NCBI GenBank assembly: GCA_947647735.1
Contig: CANSLJ010000008.1
Coordinates: forward strand, 80,184-144,183
Reading direction: 5' to 3'
DNA: 64,000 nucleotides
Source: an uncultured bacterium
GTDB taxonomy: Bacteria > Bacillota > Clostridia > Lachnospirales > Lachnospiraceae
The notes under the pieces were generated by a model. That model worked only from the letters and a program-made list of their open reading frames with translations. It did no database searches and was not told the DNA's origin. The translations under genes and the position numbers were made by a program. Below, piece after piece: positions 1 through 8,101 of the stretch; position 1 is the stretch's first letter, and every line of letters starts with the position of its first letter.

Positions 1-1152
1 CGTCTGTTCCTCCGTCAAAAACTTTGTAAAGGAGGACTTCACTGCGCCGTCCTCACCGATACACAGGTAAGCCAGCCCCTTCGCACCGCTGCCCTTTGCC
101 ATGCCCACCAGCGCATCGATCTTCTTTCTGGGCATAGCTCCCTGTCCCTTGACATTGATGCCACGCACCGAACCACCGTTTTCCAGTGCGGACGTAAAGA
201 CGCCGAAACCGCAGTCCTTCACTACATCCGACACATCCACCAGTTCCATGCCGAAACGGGTATCCGGTTTATCAGAACCATAGCGGTCCATCGCCTCCTG
301 CCATCTGATCCGGGGCAGAGGAAGCTGAATATCCATTCCCACAGTCTCCTTACACACATACTGGATCAGACGCTCATTCACATCCAATACGTCCTCCACA
401 TCAACGAAAGAAAGCTCCATATCAGCCTGGGTAAACTCCGGCTGCCTGTCCGCTCTCAAATCCTCATCTCTGAAGCACCTTGCGATCTGGAAATACCGGT
501 CATAGCCGGAACACATAAGGAGCTGCTTATAAAGCTGAGGGGACTGGGGCAGCGCATAGAAATTGCCCGGATGCACCCTGCTCGGCACAAGATAGTCTCT
601 TGCCCCCTCCGGCGTGGAACGGCACAGGATCGGCGTCTCGATCTCCAGAAAGCCTTCCTTCGCCATAAACTCCCGCATAGCCGTTACCATTTTGCTTCTC
701 AGTATCAGCTTCTGCTGCAGATCAGGCCTGCGCAGATCCAGAAATCTGTATTTCAGACGGATCTCTTCCTTTGTCTTGCTCTCCGCCTCAATAGGGAACG
801 GCGGTGTCTCCGCCTCCGCCAAAATACGCACCTGCTTCGCCCGCACCTCGATCTCTCCGGTAGCAAGGTTCTCATTCACCGCACCGCCTCTTTTTTCAAC
901 GGTACCAACCACCGCGATCACAAACTCACTGCGCATCTTCTCCGCCTTCGCAAAAGCCTCCGCGCCGCAGTCGCACTCCTCAAAAATAACCTGCAAGATC
1001 CCCGAGCGGTCCCGCAGATCCACGAAAATAATACCGCCCTTGTTCCTCTGTTTCTGCACCCATCCCATCACGGTAACCGTCTCTCCCACATTCGCTGTGG
1101 AAAGCTCCGCACACCGATGGCTCCTCTTCAATCCCTGTAATGACTCTGCCAT
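1..1152 (-). CDS. aspS: Aspartyl-tRNA synthetase, C-terminus outside the window
   Basis: Charges tRNA-Asp with aspartate in the cytoplasm. The first 384 codons are present, read from an ATG at 1152 with a GAGG SD nine bases upstream; the rest runs off the left edge. An N-terminal OB-fold anticodon-binding domain (residues about 1-110, with GETVTVMGWVQKQR) is followed by the class II catalytic core. Motif 2 reads FRDEDLRADRQPEF near residue 226, and the segment GSDKPDTRFGMEL near residue 295 is typical of bacterial AspRS with the inserted GAD domain, which follows. It lies downstream of hisS on the same strand, a common clostridial pairing. Whether the enzyme is discriminating or non-discriminating cannot be judged from the visible part. 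Confidence 0.97.
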   Translation of the reverse strand, partial: MAESLQGLKRSHRCAELSTANVGETVTVMGWVQKQRNKGGIIFVDLRDRSGILQVIFEECDCGAEAFAKAEKMRSEFVIAVVGTVEKRGGAVNENLATGEIEVRAKQVRILAEAETPPFPIEAESKTKEEIRLKYRFLDLRRPDLQQKLILRSKMVTAMREFMAKEGFLEIETPILCRSTPEGARDYLVPSRVHPGNFYALPQSPQLYKQLLMCSGYDRYFQIARCFRDEDLRADRQPEFTQADMELSFVDVEDVLDVNERLIQYVCKETVGMDIQLPLPRIRWQEAMDRYGSDKPDTRFGMELVDVSDVVKDCGFGVFTSALENGGSVRGINVKGQGAMPRKKIDALVGMAKGSGAKGLAYLCIGEDGAVKSSFTKFLTEEQT

Positions 1153-1243
1153 TTCTTTATCCTCTTTTCTATACTACTCCAAGTATTAAATTTATTTAAA
1201 TAAACATCTATCTATATTCACTATGCTATTAACCAACACACAG

Positions 1244-1377
1244 ACCAGATGAAAATTAATTTCTTAAGGAGCCTCTTGAAAAACGCCGGCACTTGGCGAG
1301 GTAGTTCACGAGCCTAGTACCGTTACGCTTTTCACGAAGCGAGAGCGTGGCGACGAAGAAATTAATTTCCTTCTGGT
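1244..1377. repeat. Intergenic inverted-repeat element (about 134 bp)
   Basis: The hisS-aspS spacer holds two long arms in inverted orientation. The left arm (1244-1266, ACCAGATGAAAATTAATTTC) matches the reverse complement of the right arm (1355-1377) at nearly every position. Between them are smaller nested stems, such as CGCTT/AAGCG and ACGCT/AGCGT around 1324-1347. There is no open reading frame. The layout fits a small palindromic intergenic element (MITE or REP-like) transcribed between hisS and aspS, but it could also be a structured processing or attenuation element. The sequence CCGGACGACC just outside the right arm recurs at 63926-63940, possibly the edge of another copy. Confidence 0.6.
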
Positions 1378-1386
1378 CGTCCGGCT

Positions 1387-2649
1387 CTAATACTTCAAAG
1401 CCTCTCTATAAAACTCCTGAAACTCCGTATACCCCTGCGCCTTCAGCTGTTCCTTCTGAAACTTCTTATTCTTATTCATCCGGGTGACAAGCACCTTTTT
1501 CCCTGCGCTCCGCTCTTCCTGCGCCTGCCTCATCACCTTCGTCATCACATCCGCCGAAACGCCCTTCTCGATCAGGTACGCCGTCTTCTCTGCCGCTCCC
1601 GGCACTTTAAATCCGCTCTCCATCAAAAGCAGGATGATCCGTTCAAAACCGATGGAAAAACCGCAGGCAGGCACATCCTTTCCGGTAAACTTCCCGACCA
1701 TCTTGTCATAGCGCCCGCCGCCTCCGCAGCTCCCGCCGAACTCCGGCATGGCGATCTCAAAGATCGTACCTGTATAATAGGACATTCCCCGCACCAGCGT
1801 AGGATCAAACACCAGCTCAAAGAAATCACCCTTGGAAGCATTCACGCTCTCCAGGATCTCCTGAAAACCGCTCCGCACATCCTCCGGCAGATAGTCTTCC
1901 AATTTCTCCATCACATAGGCCGCCTTATCTTCCGCCTCTTCCATCTCCTCAAACAGTTTCAGATAACGATCCGCCACAGCCTCTTCATATCCTGCGGACA
2001 ACAGTTCACTCCGCACGCCGGAAAGCCCGATTTTGTCCATCTTATCCAGAATGATAAAGACCTCGTCATAACTTTCCTCCGCAAAACCGCTGTACTTCGC
2101 CATCGCCTTCAAGATCTGCCTGTCGTTGATACGAATCTGGAAGTTCCGAAATCCCAGTTTCCCCAGCGTCGTAGTTGTCGCAAGGATCAGCTCTATCTCC
2201 GCCAGATTGGAAGCCTCACCGAGGATATCAATATCACACTGCATAAACTGACGGTATCTCCCCCGCTGGGGCCTGTCTGCCCGCCAAACATTGCCCATCT
2301 GCAATGCCTTGAAAGGCGCCGGCAGTTCTCCGCTGTGAGCTGCATAATAGCGGACAAGGGGCACTGTCAGATCATAGCGCAGGCCGCCGTCCACCAGATC
2401 CTCCTCTTTCAGATCCCCTTCCAGCTTCAGCTTTTCTCCTCTCTTTAAGATCTTAAAGATCAGTTTTTCGTTTTCTCCGCCCGCCTTACAGTTCAGATTC
2501 TCCAGATGCTCCACAGCCGGTGTCTCCATCGAGGTAAACCCGAAACTGCCATAAGTATCCTTGATCACGCCCATCACATAATCCCGGATCTCCATCTCCT
2601 CAGGCAGAATATCTTTCATGCCGGTTACCGGTTTTTTACTTAATGCCAT
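1387..2649 (-). CDS. hisS: Histidyl-tRNA synthetase
   Basis: Attaches histidine to tRNA-His. The 420-residue length is normal for the bacterial enzyme. Class II motif 2 appears as RADRPQRGRYRQFMQCD (about residues 125-141). The HisRS-specific signature is LVRGMSYYTGTIFEI (about 290-304), followed by the glycine-rich GGGGRYD. The C-terminal anticodon-binding domain starts near residue 340. The ATG at 2649 follows the SD AGGGAG. The gene has its own sigma-A-like promoter, although in many Clostridia it is read together with hemZ upstream; here hemZ lies about 47 kb away. aspS follows after a spacer of 234 bases. Confidence 0.97.
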   Translation of the reverse strand: MALSKKPVTGMKDILPEEMEIRDYVMGVIKDTYGSFGFTSMETPAVEHLENLNCKAGGENEKLIFKILKRGEKLKLEGDLKEEDLVDGGLRYDLTVPLVRYYAAHSGELPAPFKALQMGNVWRADRPQRGRYRQFMQCDIDILGEASNLAEIELILATTTTLGKLGFRNFQIRINDRQILKAMAKYSGFAEESYDEVFIILDKMDKIGLSGVRSELLSAGYEEAVADRYLKLFEEMEEAEDKAAYVMEKLEDYLPEDVRSGFQEILESVNASKGDFFELVFDPTLVRGMSYYTGTIFEIAMPEFGGSCGGGGRYDKMVGKFTGKDVPACGFSIGFERIILLLMESGFKVPGAAEKTAYLIEKGVSADVMTKVMRQAQEERSAGKKVLVTRMNKNKKFQKEQLKAQGYTEFQEFYREALKY

Positions 2650-2747
2650 AACTTTTCTCCCTGTATTTTATTCCCGCAAGAACAGATCCGTAAATGATTC
2701 ACTCGTACCATTGTTCCACACTGCGGGGATATTTAACTTGACAACTT

Positions 2748-2776
2748 ATCTTACAATGATTTTCCCCACATTTCAA
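2748..2776 (-). promoter_or_regulatory. Promoter of hisS
   Basis: On the minus strand TTGAAA (2771-2776) and TAAGAT (2748-2753) are separated by exactly 17 bases. Initiation would be near 2741, leaving a leader of about 90 bases before the hisS ATG. No T-box consensus is visible in that leader. Confidence 0.55.
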
Positions 2777-2804
2777 CTCCTCCAAAGAAAAAAGCAAAAA
2801 TTAT

Positions 2805-2832
2805 GTTACAATATTCCATAATGTGGTATAAT
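2805..2832 (+). promoter_or_regulatory. Promoter of the DegV gene
   Basis: GTTACA (2805-2810), a 16-base spacer and a perfect TATAAT (2827-2832) precede the DegV start. The SD AAAGGAG lies at 2869-2875, before the ATG at 2885. Confidence 0.55.
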
Positions 2833-2884
2833 GAATTAATTTACGTAGTTTTAATTTCTACTTATTGAAAAGGAGCGATCTCAT

Positions 2885-3787
2885 ATGCGCGAAACATTCC
2901 ATATTATCAGTGACGGTTCCTGTGATCTGCCCATGGAACTGACTCAGGAAAAAAATATTACGGTAGTCCCGTTTTATGTATCTTTTGATGATGAACATTA
3001 TTTAAAGGAAAATATAGATATCGATATCCGGGATTTTTATCAGCAGATGGTTGACAAAAAGGGAGTCTATCCCAAATCCTCCATGCCCTCTGTGCAGGAT
3101 TATGAGGATGCCTTCCTGCCTTTTGTAAAAGCGGGCACTCCTGTGATCTGCATCTGCATCACCACAAAATTCAGCGGTTCCATGCAGTCCGCCCTGAACG
3201 CCAGATCCATGATACTGGAAAACTATCCTCAGGCGGAGATCACCGTGATAGACGCCACCATCAACACCGTCCTGCAGGGACAATATGTTCTGGAAGCGGC
3301 ATCTCTCCGGGATGCCGGCTGGGGCTATCAGGAGACCATCGCCCGGCTCGAAGAGATCAAAAGCACCGGCAGGATCTTTTTTACCGTAGGAAACATGGAA
3401 TATTTAAAACACGGCGGCAGGATCGGAAAAGTGGCGGCACTTGCCGGCAGCGTTCTGGATATCCGCCCTGTGATCACCTTAAAAGAGGGCGAGATCTTCC
3501 CCTCCGGACTTGACCGGGGCAGAAAACGCACCACACAGAAAGCACTGGAACTTCTGCTTTCCTATTTAAAGGAGAGCAGACTGGGAAGCGAATGCTACAG
3601 CATCGCTGTCGGATACGGCTATGATATCAAAGAAGGTATGACCTTCCGCGACCATGCCCTGTCTGTACTGAAAGAAAAAGGGTATCAGATAGAAGAGATA
3701 CCGATGTACCAGATCGGCGCCACCATCGGCGTGCATACCGGTCCCTATCCGCTGGGCTTTGGTATCATCGAAAAAGGAATCCACTGA
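2885..3787 (+). CDS. DegV family fatty-acid-binding protein
   Basis: A 300-residue DegV-family protein, the family that binds a fatty acid; FakB members present it to the kinase FakA for phosphorylation. Typical segments are DGSCDLP near the N-terminus, YPKSSMPSVQDYEDAF in the position of the lipid-site serine motif, TKFSGSMQSA, KHGGRIGKVAALAGSVLDI and the C-terminal GATIGVHTGP. A clear AAAGGAG SD supports the ATG. No fakA kinase gene lies nearby. It is a single plus-strand gene converging on psd, and a cytoplasmic location is expected. The exact lipid and partner cannot be told from sequence. Confidence 0.9.
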   Translation: MRETFHIISDGSCDLPMELTQEKNITVVPFYVSFDDEHYLKENIDIDIRDFYQQMVDKKGVYPKSSMPSVQDYEDAFLPFVKAGTPVICICITTKFSGSMQSALNARSMILENYPQAEITVIDATINTVLQGQYVLEAASLRDAGWGYQETIARLEEIKSTGRIFFTVGNMEYLKHGGRIGKVAALAGSVLDIRPVITLKEGEIFPSGLDRGRKRTTQKALELLLSYLKESRLGSECYSIAVGYGYDIKEGMTFRDHALSVLKEKGYQIEEIPMYQIGATIGVHTGPYPLGFGIIEKGIH

Positions 3788-3835
3788 TCTGTCCTGTGGC
3801 CCCAGGATATACGCACCTGCCGGAAAGAAACCCGC

Positions 3836-4672
3836 TCACCCTTCCTGTAATCGTGCGATGGATTCCCCTCTGCCTACCGGTATCTCCTCATCGCTGCCAT
3901 CTCTTTGATACAATGCCTCATTGATACGGACAGCATCCTTTTGAAACAATAGGATGACCGTGGAACCGCCGAACTCAAACCATCCCTTCTCATCGCCCTT
4001 CAGCACGTCCCTCTCCTCCGGCGGCAACGGACGGTTTTTGATCTTCCCCACCAGCAGTGCGCCTATCTCCATCTGAATCACCATTCCCGGACCTGCTGTC
4101 CTAATCACCTGATATTCCCTGCAATTCTGCACAAATACCGGCACTGTCTCCAGCGCAACGGGCCTGACACAGTGGAGCTTCCCCTGTATTTTCCGGGAAC
4201 GGACGACCTGACCGTCCGCCGCATAACAATATCTGTGATAATTGGCAGGCGTCAGACGAAAAATGAATGCCTTACCGCCCTGAAAGCGCTCCGCAAGCGC
4301 CCGATCCTTCAACAGATCCCCCAGAGAATAACAGGTGTTTTTAACCGTAAACACCGTATCTTTTCCAATATCCACTAAAGTCAGCCACCCATCGCAGGGA
4401 CTGATCACACACGCCGGCGTCAGATCAAAATACTCCATACTTCTCTTTCTTGTAAAGAATGCATTAAAAGAAGAAAATCCTCCCTCTGGGATCTCTATCC
4501 CTCTCATATCGATCTGATGCTTTCTGATATAATACGGCACCAGACACTTAGAAGCTTTGGAAGAAAGAAAAATTCCCGCCGCTTTGGAAATTTTCGGCTG
4601 CACCAGTATCTTTAATACCAGCCGCCCCGGAACTGTCCTGTATAAAAAGCGCAGAAGTAAAGAATCTTTCAT
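3836..4672 (-). CDS. psd: Phosphatidylserine decarboxylase
   Basis: Converts phosphatidylserine to phosphatidylethanolamine at the membrane. The GGST motif (FEFGGSTVILLF, near residue 240) marks the expected self-cleavage site that makes the pyruvoyl cofactor. The length of about 278 residues fits the short bacterial form. The ATG at 4672 overlaps the pssA stop (ATGA) and has a GGTGGGG SD inside pssA, so the two are probably translationally coupled. A GTG four codons upstream is possible but less convincing. It acts directly after PssA in the same operon. Confidence 0.93.
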   Translation of the reverse strand: MKDSLLLRFLYRTVPGRLVLKILVQPKISKAAGIFLSSKASKCLVPYYIRKHQIDMRGIEIPEGGFSSFNAFFTRKRSMEYFDLTPACVISPCDGWLTLVDIGKDTVFTVKNTCYSLGDLLKDRALAERFQGGKAFIFRLTPANYHRYCYAADGQVVRSRKIQGKLHCVRPVALETVPVFVQNCREYQVIRTAGPGMVIQMEIGALLVGKIKNRPLPPEERDVLKGDEKGWFEFGGSTVILLFQKDAVRINEALYQRDGSDEEIPVGRGESIARLQEG

Positions 4673-5325
4673 ATCAATCCCCACCCCATAAAATGTATCA
4701 TCCCCAGTATTTCAAAAATGCCGGCTATGATGATACATACCTTTCCTGCCAGCCCCGGCTTTTTGATCTCAACCGGTGAAAGAAATCCTGCACCCATCAA
4801 GATCAGCAGTGCCGGAAAACAGATGGTATTTCCATGCAGACGATTGTCATACAACATATAAACCACGGGCAGCAGGATCGCTATTGTCGTGACAGGAACC
4901 CCTAAATAACTCTTCCGCTTTTCCGAAGTTCCCCGCTGCCGCTCCTCCTCCAGCACATTAAAATAGGCCAGACGGATCAATGCACACAGAACAAACAGGG
5001 AAGATATCACACCCACCGCAGGATTTTTATCGGAGATCATATATACAAAAATACCGGGAAGAACGCCGAAACTGATCAGATCACTCAAGGAATCAATCTG
5101 GATCCCGAATTTTTTCTCACTTTCTGTTCTATCTTTGGTGGAAGCCACCGCCCCGTCGAACATATCGCATATGCCCGCCATCATCAGACAGAATACCGCT
5201 TCCCAGTAATTCCCGCTGATCACCCTGAGTATGCCGTAAAAGGCAAACAGCATGCCGCAATATGTAAGTACCACCGTATAATCATAATATCCAAGTGCTT
5301 TTCTCTTCATCTCTTTTGTCTCCAT
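4669..5325 (-). CDS. pssA: CDP-diacylglycerol-serine O-phosphatidyltransferase
   Basis: Makes phosphatidylserine from CDP-diacylglycerol and serine. The CDP-alcohol phosphatidyltransferase motif is present: CDMFDGAVAS, then GIQIDSLSD, giving the metal-binding aspartates D..DG..A...G...D...D. Serine stands where arginine is usual, and the spacing between the halves is a few residues longer than the textbook motif. Several hydrophobic segments indicate an integral membrane enzyme. The start is uncertain: ATG 5325 is chosen, but an in-frame TTG at 5391 would overlap the upstream gene by 23 bases. Psd follows with a 4-base overlap, giving a two-step route to phosphatidylethanolamine. Confidence 0.9.
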   Translation of the reverse strand: METKEMKRKALGYYDYTVVLTYCGMLFAFYGILRVISGNYWEAVFCLMMAGICDMFDGAVASTKDRTESEKKFGIQIDSLSDLISFGVLPGIFVYMISDKNPAVGVISSLFVLCALIRLAYFNVLEEERQRGTSEKRKSYLGVPVTTIAILLPVVYMLYDNRLHGNTICFPALLILMGAGFLSPVEIKKPGLAGKVCIIIAGIFEILGMIHFMGWGLI

Positions 5326-5368
5326 TCCCGTTCTGTATCCGCCTGCACGCTCCACAGGAGAATACTGT

Positions 5369-5926
5369 TTATTTGATAAGCCCGAATACAAGGCTGTACG
5401 CTAATATGCACCAGGGCTTTCCCAATATGATGATCCAGATAAATTTCTTACTGTTCATTTTCATCAGCCCGGAAAAATAACACAGAAAATCATCCGGAAA
5501 CAATGGCAGCAGCATTGCGATAAACAAAAATCTGTCATAGGACCTGCTCTTCTCTATCCGTCTGCTCCACTTTTCATACTGTCTCTCGGAAAACATCATA
5601 AGTACGATGCGCATCCCGTATTTTTTTGCCAGAAAGTAGGCGATAACAGAACCCAGACATATCCCGATATAATTACACAAAAAACCTGTCACACTGCCAA
5701 ACGCAACCGCTCCCGCGGCACACCCCAGATATCCCGGCAGCACCGGAACCACCACCTGAAACGCCTGAAATGCGGTAAGTATGAGCGGTGCTGCTATCCC
5801 GAATCCCTTCATATAGTTCTGCAGATCCTCCACAGATGTGAACCTCTGCCCCAACAGCTGTTTTGTCAGGATGACGCTTATGACGATAACTCCCAGAATA
5901 AACCATGCTTTCATCCTCTTTCCCAC
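5369..5926 (-). CDS. TVP38/TMEM64 (DedA-like) membrane protein
   Basis: A 185-residue integral membrane protein of the TVP38/TMEM64 (VTT domain) family. It has an N-terminal helix, a glycine-rich segment (LPGYLGCAAGAVAFG), a basic stretch before the re-entrant region and the segment LLPLFPDDFLCYFSGL. Members are linked to lipid scrambling or membrane homeostasis; the precise substrate here is unknown. The GTG at 5926 is preferred because AAAGGAGG lies nine bases upstream; the longer frame from 5950 has no SD. It is the first gene of an operon with pssA and psd, so a role in distributing newly made phospholipid is a reasonable inference. Confidence 0.82.
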   Translation of the reverse strand: MGKRMKAWFILGVIVISVILTKQLLGQRFTSVEDLQNYMKGFGIAAPLILTAFQAFQVVVPVLPGYLGCAAGAVAFGSVTGFLCNYIGICLGSVIAYFLAKKYGMRIVLMMFSERQYEKWSRRIEKSRSYDRFLFIAMLLPLFPDDFLCYFSGLMKMNSKKFIWIIILGKPWCILAYSLVFGLIK

Positions 5927-6013
5927 ACAGTTTTTCCTCCTTTCTGCCACACAGGTACTTTTTCATAAAATACCCGTATGCTGTCCGAACATTTTCCGTT
6001 CCGCAACAGTTAT

Positions 6014-6068
6014 ATTATAAACCATAATATAAAACAGCTTTCTTAAATACTCCTTAAGCCATCCTTAA
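6014..6068 (-). promoter_or_regulatory. Promoter with three TTAAG boxes before the phospholipid operon
   Basis: A TATAAT (6014-6019, minus strand) lacks a good -35. In that place lie three TTAAG boxes at 6042-6046, 6053-6057 and 6064-6068, exactly 11 bases apart, just upstream of the expected -35 position. Direct repeats on one face of the helix overlapping the -35 are typical of OmpR/PhoB-type activators, and such a regulator is encoded next door. Similar boxes precede the permease gene at 9509-9546. Confidence 0.55.
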
Positions 6069-6074
6069 CTTTTC

Positions 6075-7382
6075 TTATACCGCCGAAAACCTGAGCCCTA
6101 TCCGAAACTTCTCCTCCTCCTGTATCACATCACATTTTCCGCCCATCGCCTCCATCATCATCCTGATGTTTCTGATGCCTATATTGTATCCTCCTGTATT
6201 TCTACTTTCTCTCAGACATAAATTCTCACAATAGACGCATACTTCCCCTACCGGATACGCATCCCAGATCAGGACTGGCGCCTCTCTATCCGCATATTTT
6301 AATACATTGGAGGAAATATTGTCAAATATCCTCACCAGATACTCCTCACAGACGCGGATCTGTCCGCTCTTCCACTGCATCTCTGTCTTTACCTTCCAAC
6401 CCTGCTCCTCCAGATATTGACACATATCCGATAATTCATCATACAGCGCACCCGCCAGCGGCTTATACCGTGCCGGCACATACCTGTTCTCCGCCGCCTG
6501 AACCGAATAGGCGAGGAGCCCGTCCGAGAGATTTTTCATATACTGGACCTTTTTCATGATCTTATCCAGATAAATCTCTCTGCCTTTTTCCCCCTCGTAT
6601 TTCCCGCTTTTTAAGATTTCCGCATACAGTAATACCGATGTGAGCGGCGTCCTCAGATCATGGGATATTTCTGTCACCAGTTCCTGATTGCTCTTTGTCA
6701 GGTATTCCACCTCCTCGATCTGGCTGCGGAAAGATACCTTCATCGCGTTCAGTCCCCTTGCCAGATCCGCAAGCTCATCATTCCCCTGCACCTGCACCTC
6801 ATGCTCCAGATTACCGCCTTCCAGAATCTCAATATCCCTGCTCAGCCTGTTGATATACAGGATCTTCTTCCGGATTCCAAACATGGTGAGCATTAAAAAC
6901 AAGGCGACAGAAATGACGATATCCATGATCAGCACGATCGTATAAGTATTATAAAAATACATTCCCACGATATACACCCGCGCTGTCCCGTCCGTAAATT
7001 CGATGAAATAACTGCTCTCGGGGACATAAAAAGAAACATCTTGCTCCATCTGTCCCCACTCTGCATATCCCCCGGAAGAATATATCCATTTATTATCTTT
7101 TTCTATTTCTATATATATCAGTCTGTTCTCATCCACCCACCCGTCCAGCTTTCCCGGCTCTTCGGATGAGATATTTTGCTCTGTTATATATTCCTGTAAG
7201 CTGGCTATATATTTTTTGTCAAAATTCCGTATTACTTCCCTGTCCTCATAGTACCTGTCTATCCATCCCTCTGCCACATAGGCGCTAAACATAAAAAACA
7301 GGAGGCTGACGATCCCTGCCACAAAAAGAAGCAGTATCCACTCGAGATAAAGCGACCTTCGTTTTTCATTTTTCCCCTTCAA
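6075..7382 (-). CDS. Sensor histidine kinase of an OmpR-type two-component system
   Basis: A membrane histidine kinase of about 435 residues. Two transmembrane helices flank an extracytoplasmic domain of about 110 residues. Then come a HAMP linker, a dimerisation domain with the phospho-acceptor histidine in EISHDLRTPLTS, and a short HATPase domain with an N-box (NISSNVLKYA) and GIRNIRMMMEAMGG. The TTG at 7382 has AAAGGGG seven bases upstream and overlaps the regulator gene by 17 bases; the frame itself is open up to an ATG at 7433. It partners the response regulator directly upstream. The extracellular stimulus is unknown; the neighbouring permease gene suggests cell-envelope or peptide stress. 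Confidence 0.88.
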   Translation of the reverse strand: MKGKNEKRRSLYLEWILLLFVAGIVSLLFFMFSAYVAEGWIDRYYEDREVIRNFDKKYIASLQEYITEQNISSEEPGKLDGWVDENRLIYIEIEKDNKWIYSSGGYAEWGQMEQDVSFYVPESSYFIEFTDGTARVYIVGMYFYNTYTIVLIMDIVISVALFLMLTMFGIRKKILYINRLSRDIEILEGGNLEHEVQVQGNDELADLARGLNAMKVSFRSQIEEVEYLTKSNQELVTEISHDLRTPLTSVLLYAEILKSGKYEGEKGREIYLDKIMKKVQYMKNLSDGLLAYSVQAAENRYVPARYKPLAGALYDELSDMCQYLEEQGWKVKTEMQWKSGQIRVCEEYLVRIFDNISSNVLKYADREAPVLIWDAYPVGEVCVYCENLCLRESRNTGGYNIGIRNIRMMMEAMGGKCDVIQEEEKFRIGLRFSAV

Positions 7383-8082
7383 AACGATACCCCTTTCCCC
7401 AGACTGTTCTGATGTAAAAAGGTTCCTGGGCATCCGGCTCTATCTTTACCCGCAGCTTGCGGATATGCACCATCACCGTACCGTTGCAGTTATAAAAATA
7501 GGGCTCGTTCCAGATGGATTCATACAGATTCTGGGCAGAAAATATCTTGCCTCTGTGCTGCATCATCAAAAGAAGGATCCTGTACTCAATATCTGTCAAC
7601 TCCACCGCCTTTTCATTCACAAACACCTCATTAAAAACCGTATGGATCCGGATTCCTCGACTTTTAATATATTTCGCTGTCTCTGCCTTCTCCCGCTTCT
7701 CAAAAGAACCTCCATAAACCGTATATCTCCTGATCTGTGCTTTTACTCTGCCCAGCAGCTCCGCATAGGAAAAGGGCTTTGTCAGATAATCATCGCCCCC
7801 CGCCATAAGCCCCAGAAGCTTATCGGATTCCTGCACCTTTGCTGTCAGAAACAGAACCGGTACACAGAACTTCTTCCTGATCTCCTCACACACCCTGACG
7901 CCGGACATGCCGGGCATCATGATGTCCAGAATGACAAGGCTGATCTCCTCCGTCAGCTTTCCGAGCCCTGCCGCTCCATTTTCAGCCTCCTCCACAAGGT
8001 ATCCCTCACTCTCAAGCAGTATGCGCACACCCTCCCGGATATCATCGTCATCCTCTATCACCAGTATTTTGATATCTTTCAT
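7366..8082 (-). CDS. OmpR/PhoB-type response regulator
   Basis: A 238-residue DNA-binding regulator. The receiver domain shows the acidic pocket EDDDD near residues 9-13, the phospho-acceptor aspartate in VILDIMMPGMSG and the conserved lysine in LTKPFSYAELLG. The C-terminal half is a winged helix (ELTDIEYRILLLM...TVMVHIRKLRVKIE...VWGKGYRFE). GGGAGG precedes the ATG by seven bases. It lies 19 bases after the permease gene and overlaps the kinase gene, so all three are likely co-transcribed. TTAAG direct repeats upstream of the permease and of the phospholipid operon are its likely binding sites. Confidence 0.93.
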   Translation of the reverse strand: MKDIKILVIEDDDDIREGVRILLESEGYLVEEAENGAAGLGKLTEEISLVILDIMMPGMSGVRVCEEIRKKFCVPVLFLTAKVQESDKLLGLMAGGDDYLTKPFSYAELLGRVKAQIRRYTVYGGSFEKREKAETAKYIKSRGIRIHTVFNEVFVNEKAVELTDIEYRILLLMMQHRGKIFSAQNLYESIWNEPYFYNCNGTVMVHIRKLRVKIEPDAQEPFYIRTVWGKGYRFEGEK

Positions 8083-8101
8083 TCCGATGCCTCCCTTCCT
8101 G

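Noticed and set aside
571-1189. Two plus-strand frames of about 190 codons
   Set aside because: They lie opposite aspS, which is clearly the coding strand; their sequences are low in family-like features.
2650-2884. Possible T-box leader before hisS
   Set aside because: No T-box sequence (AGGGTGG-type) or specifier stem was found; the spacer is fully explained by two divergent promoters.
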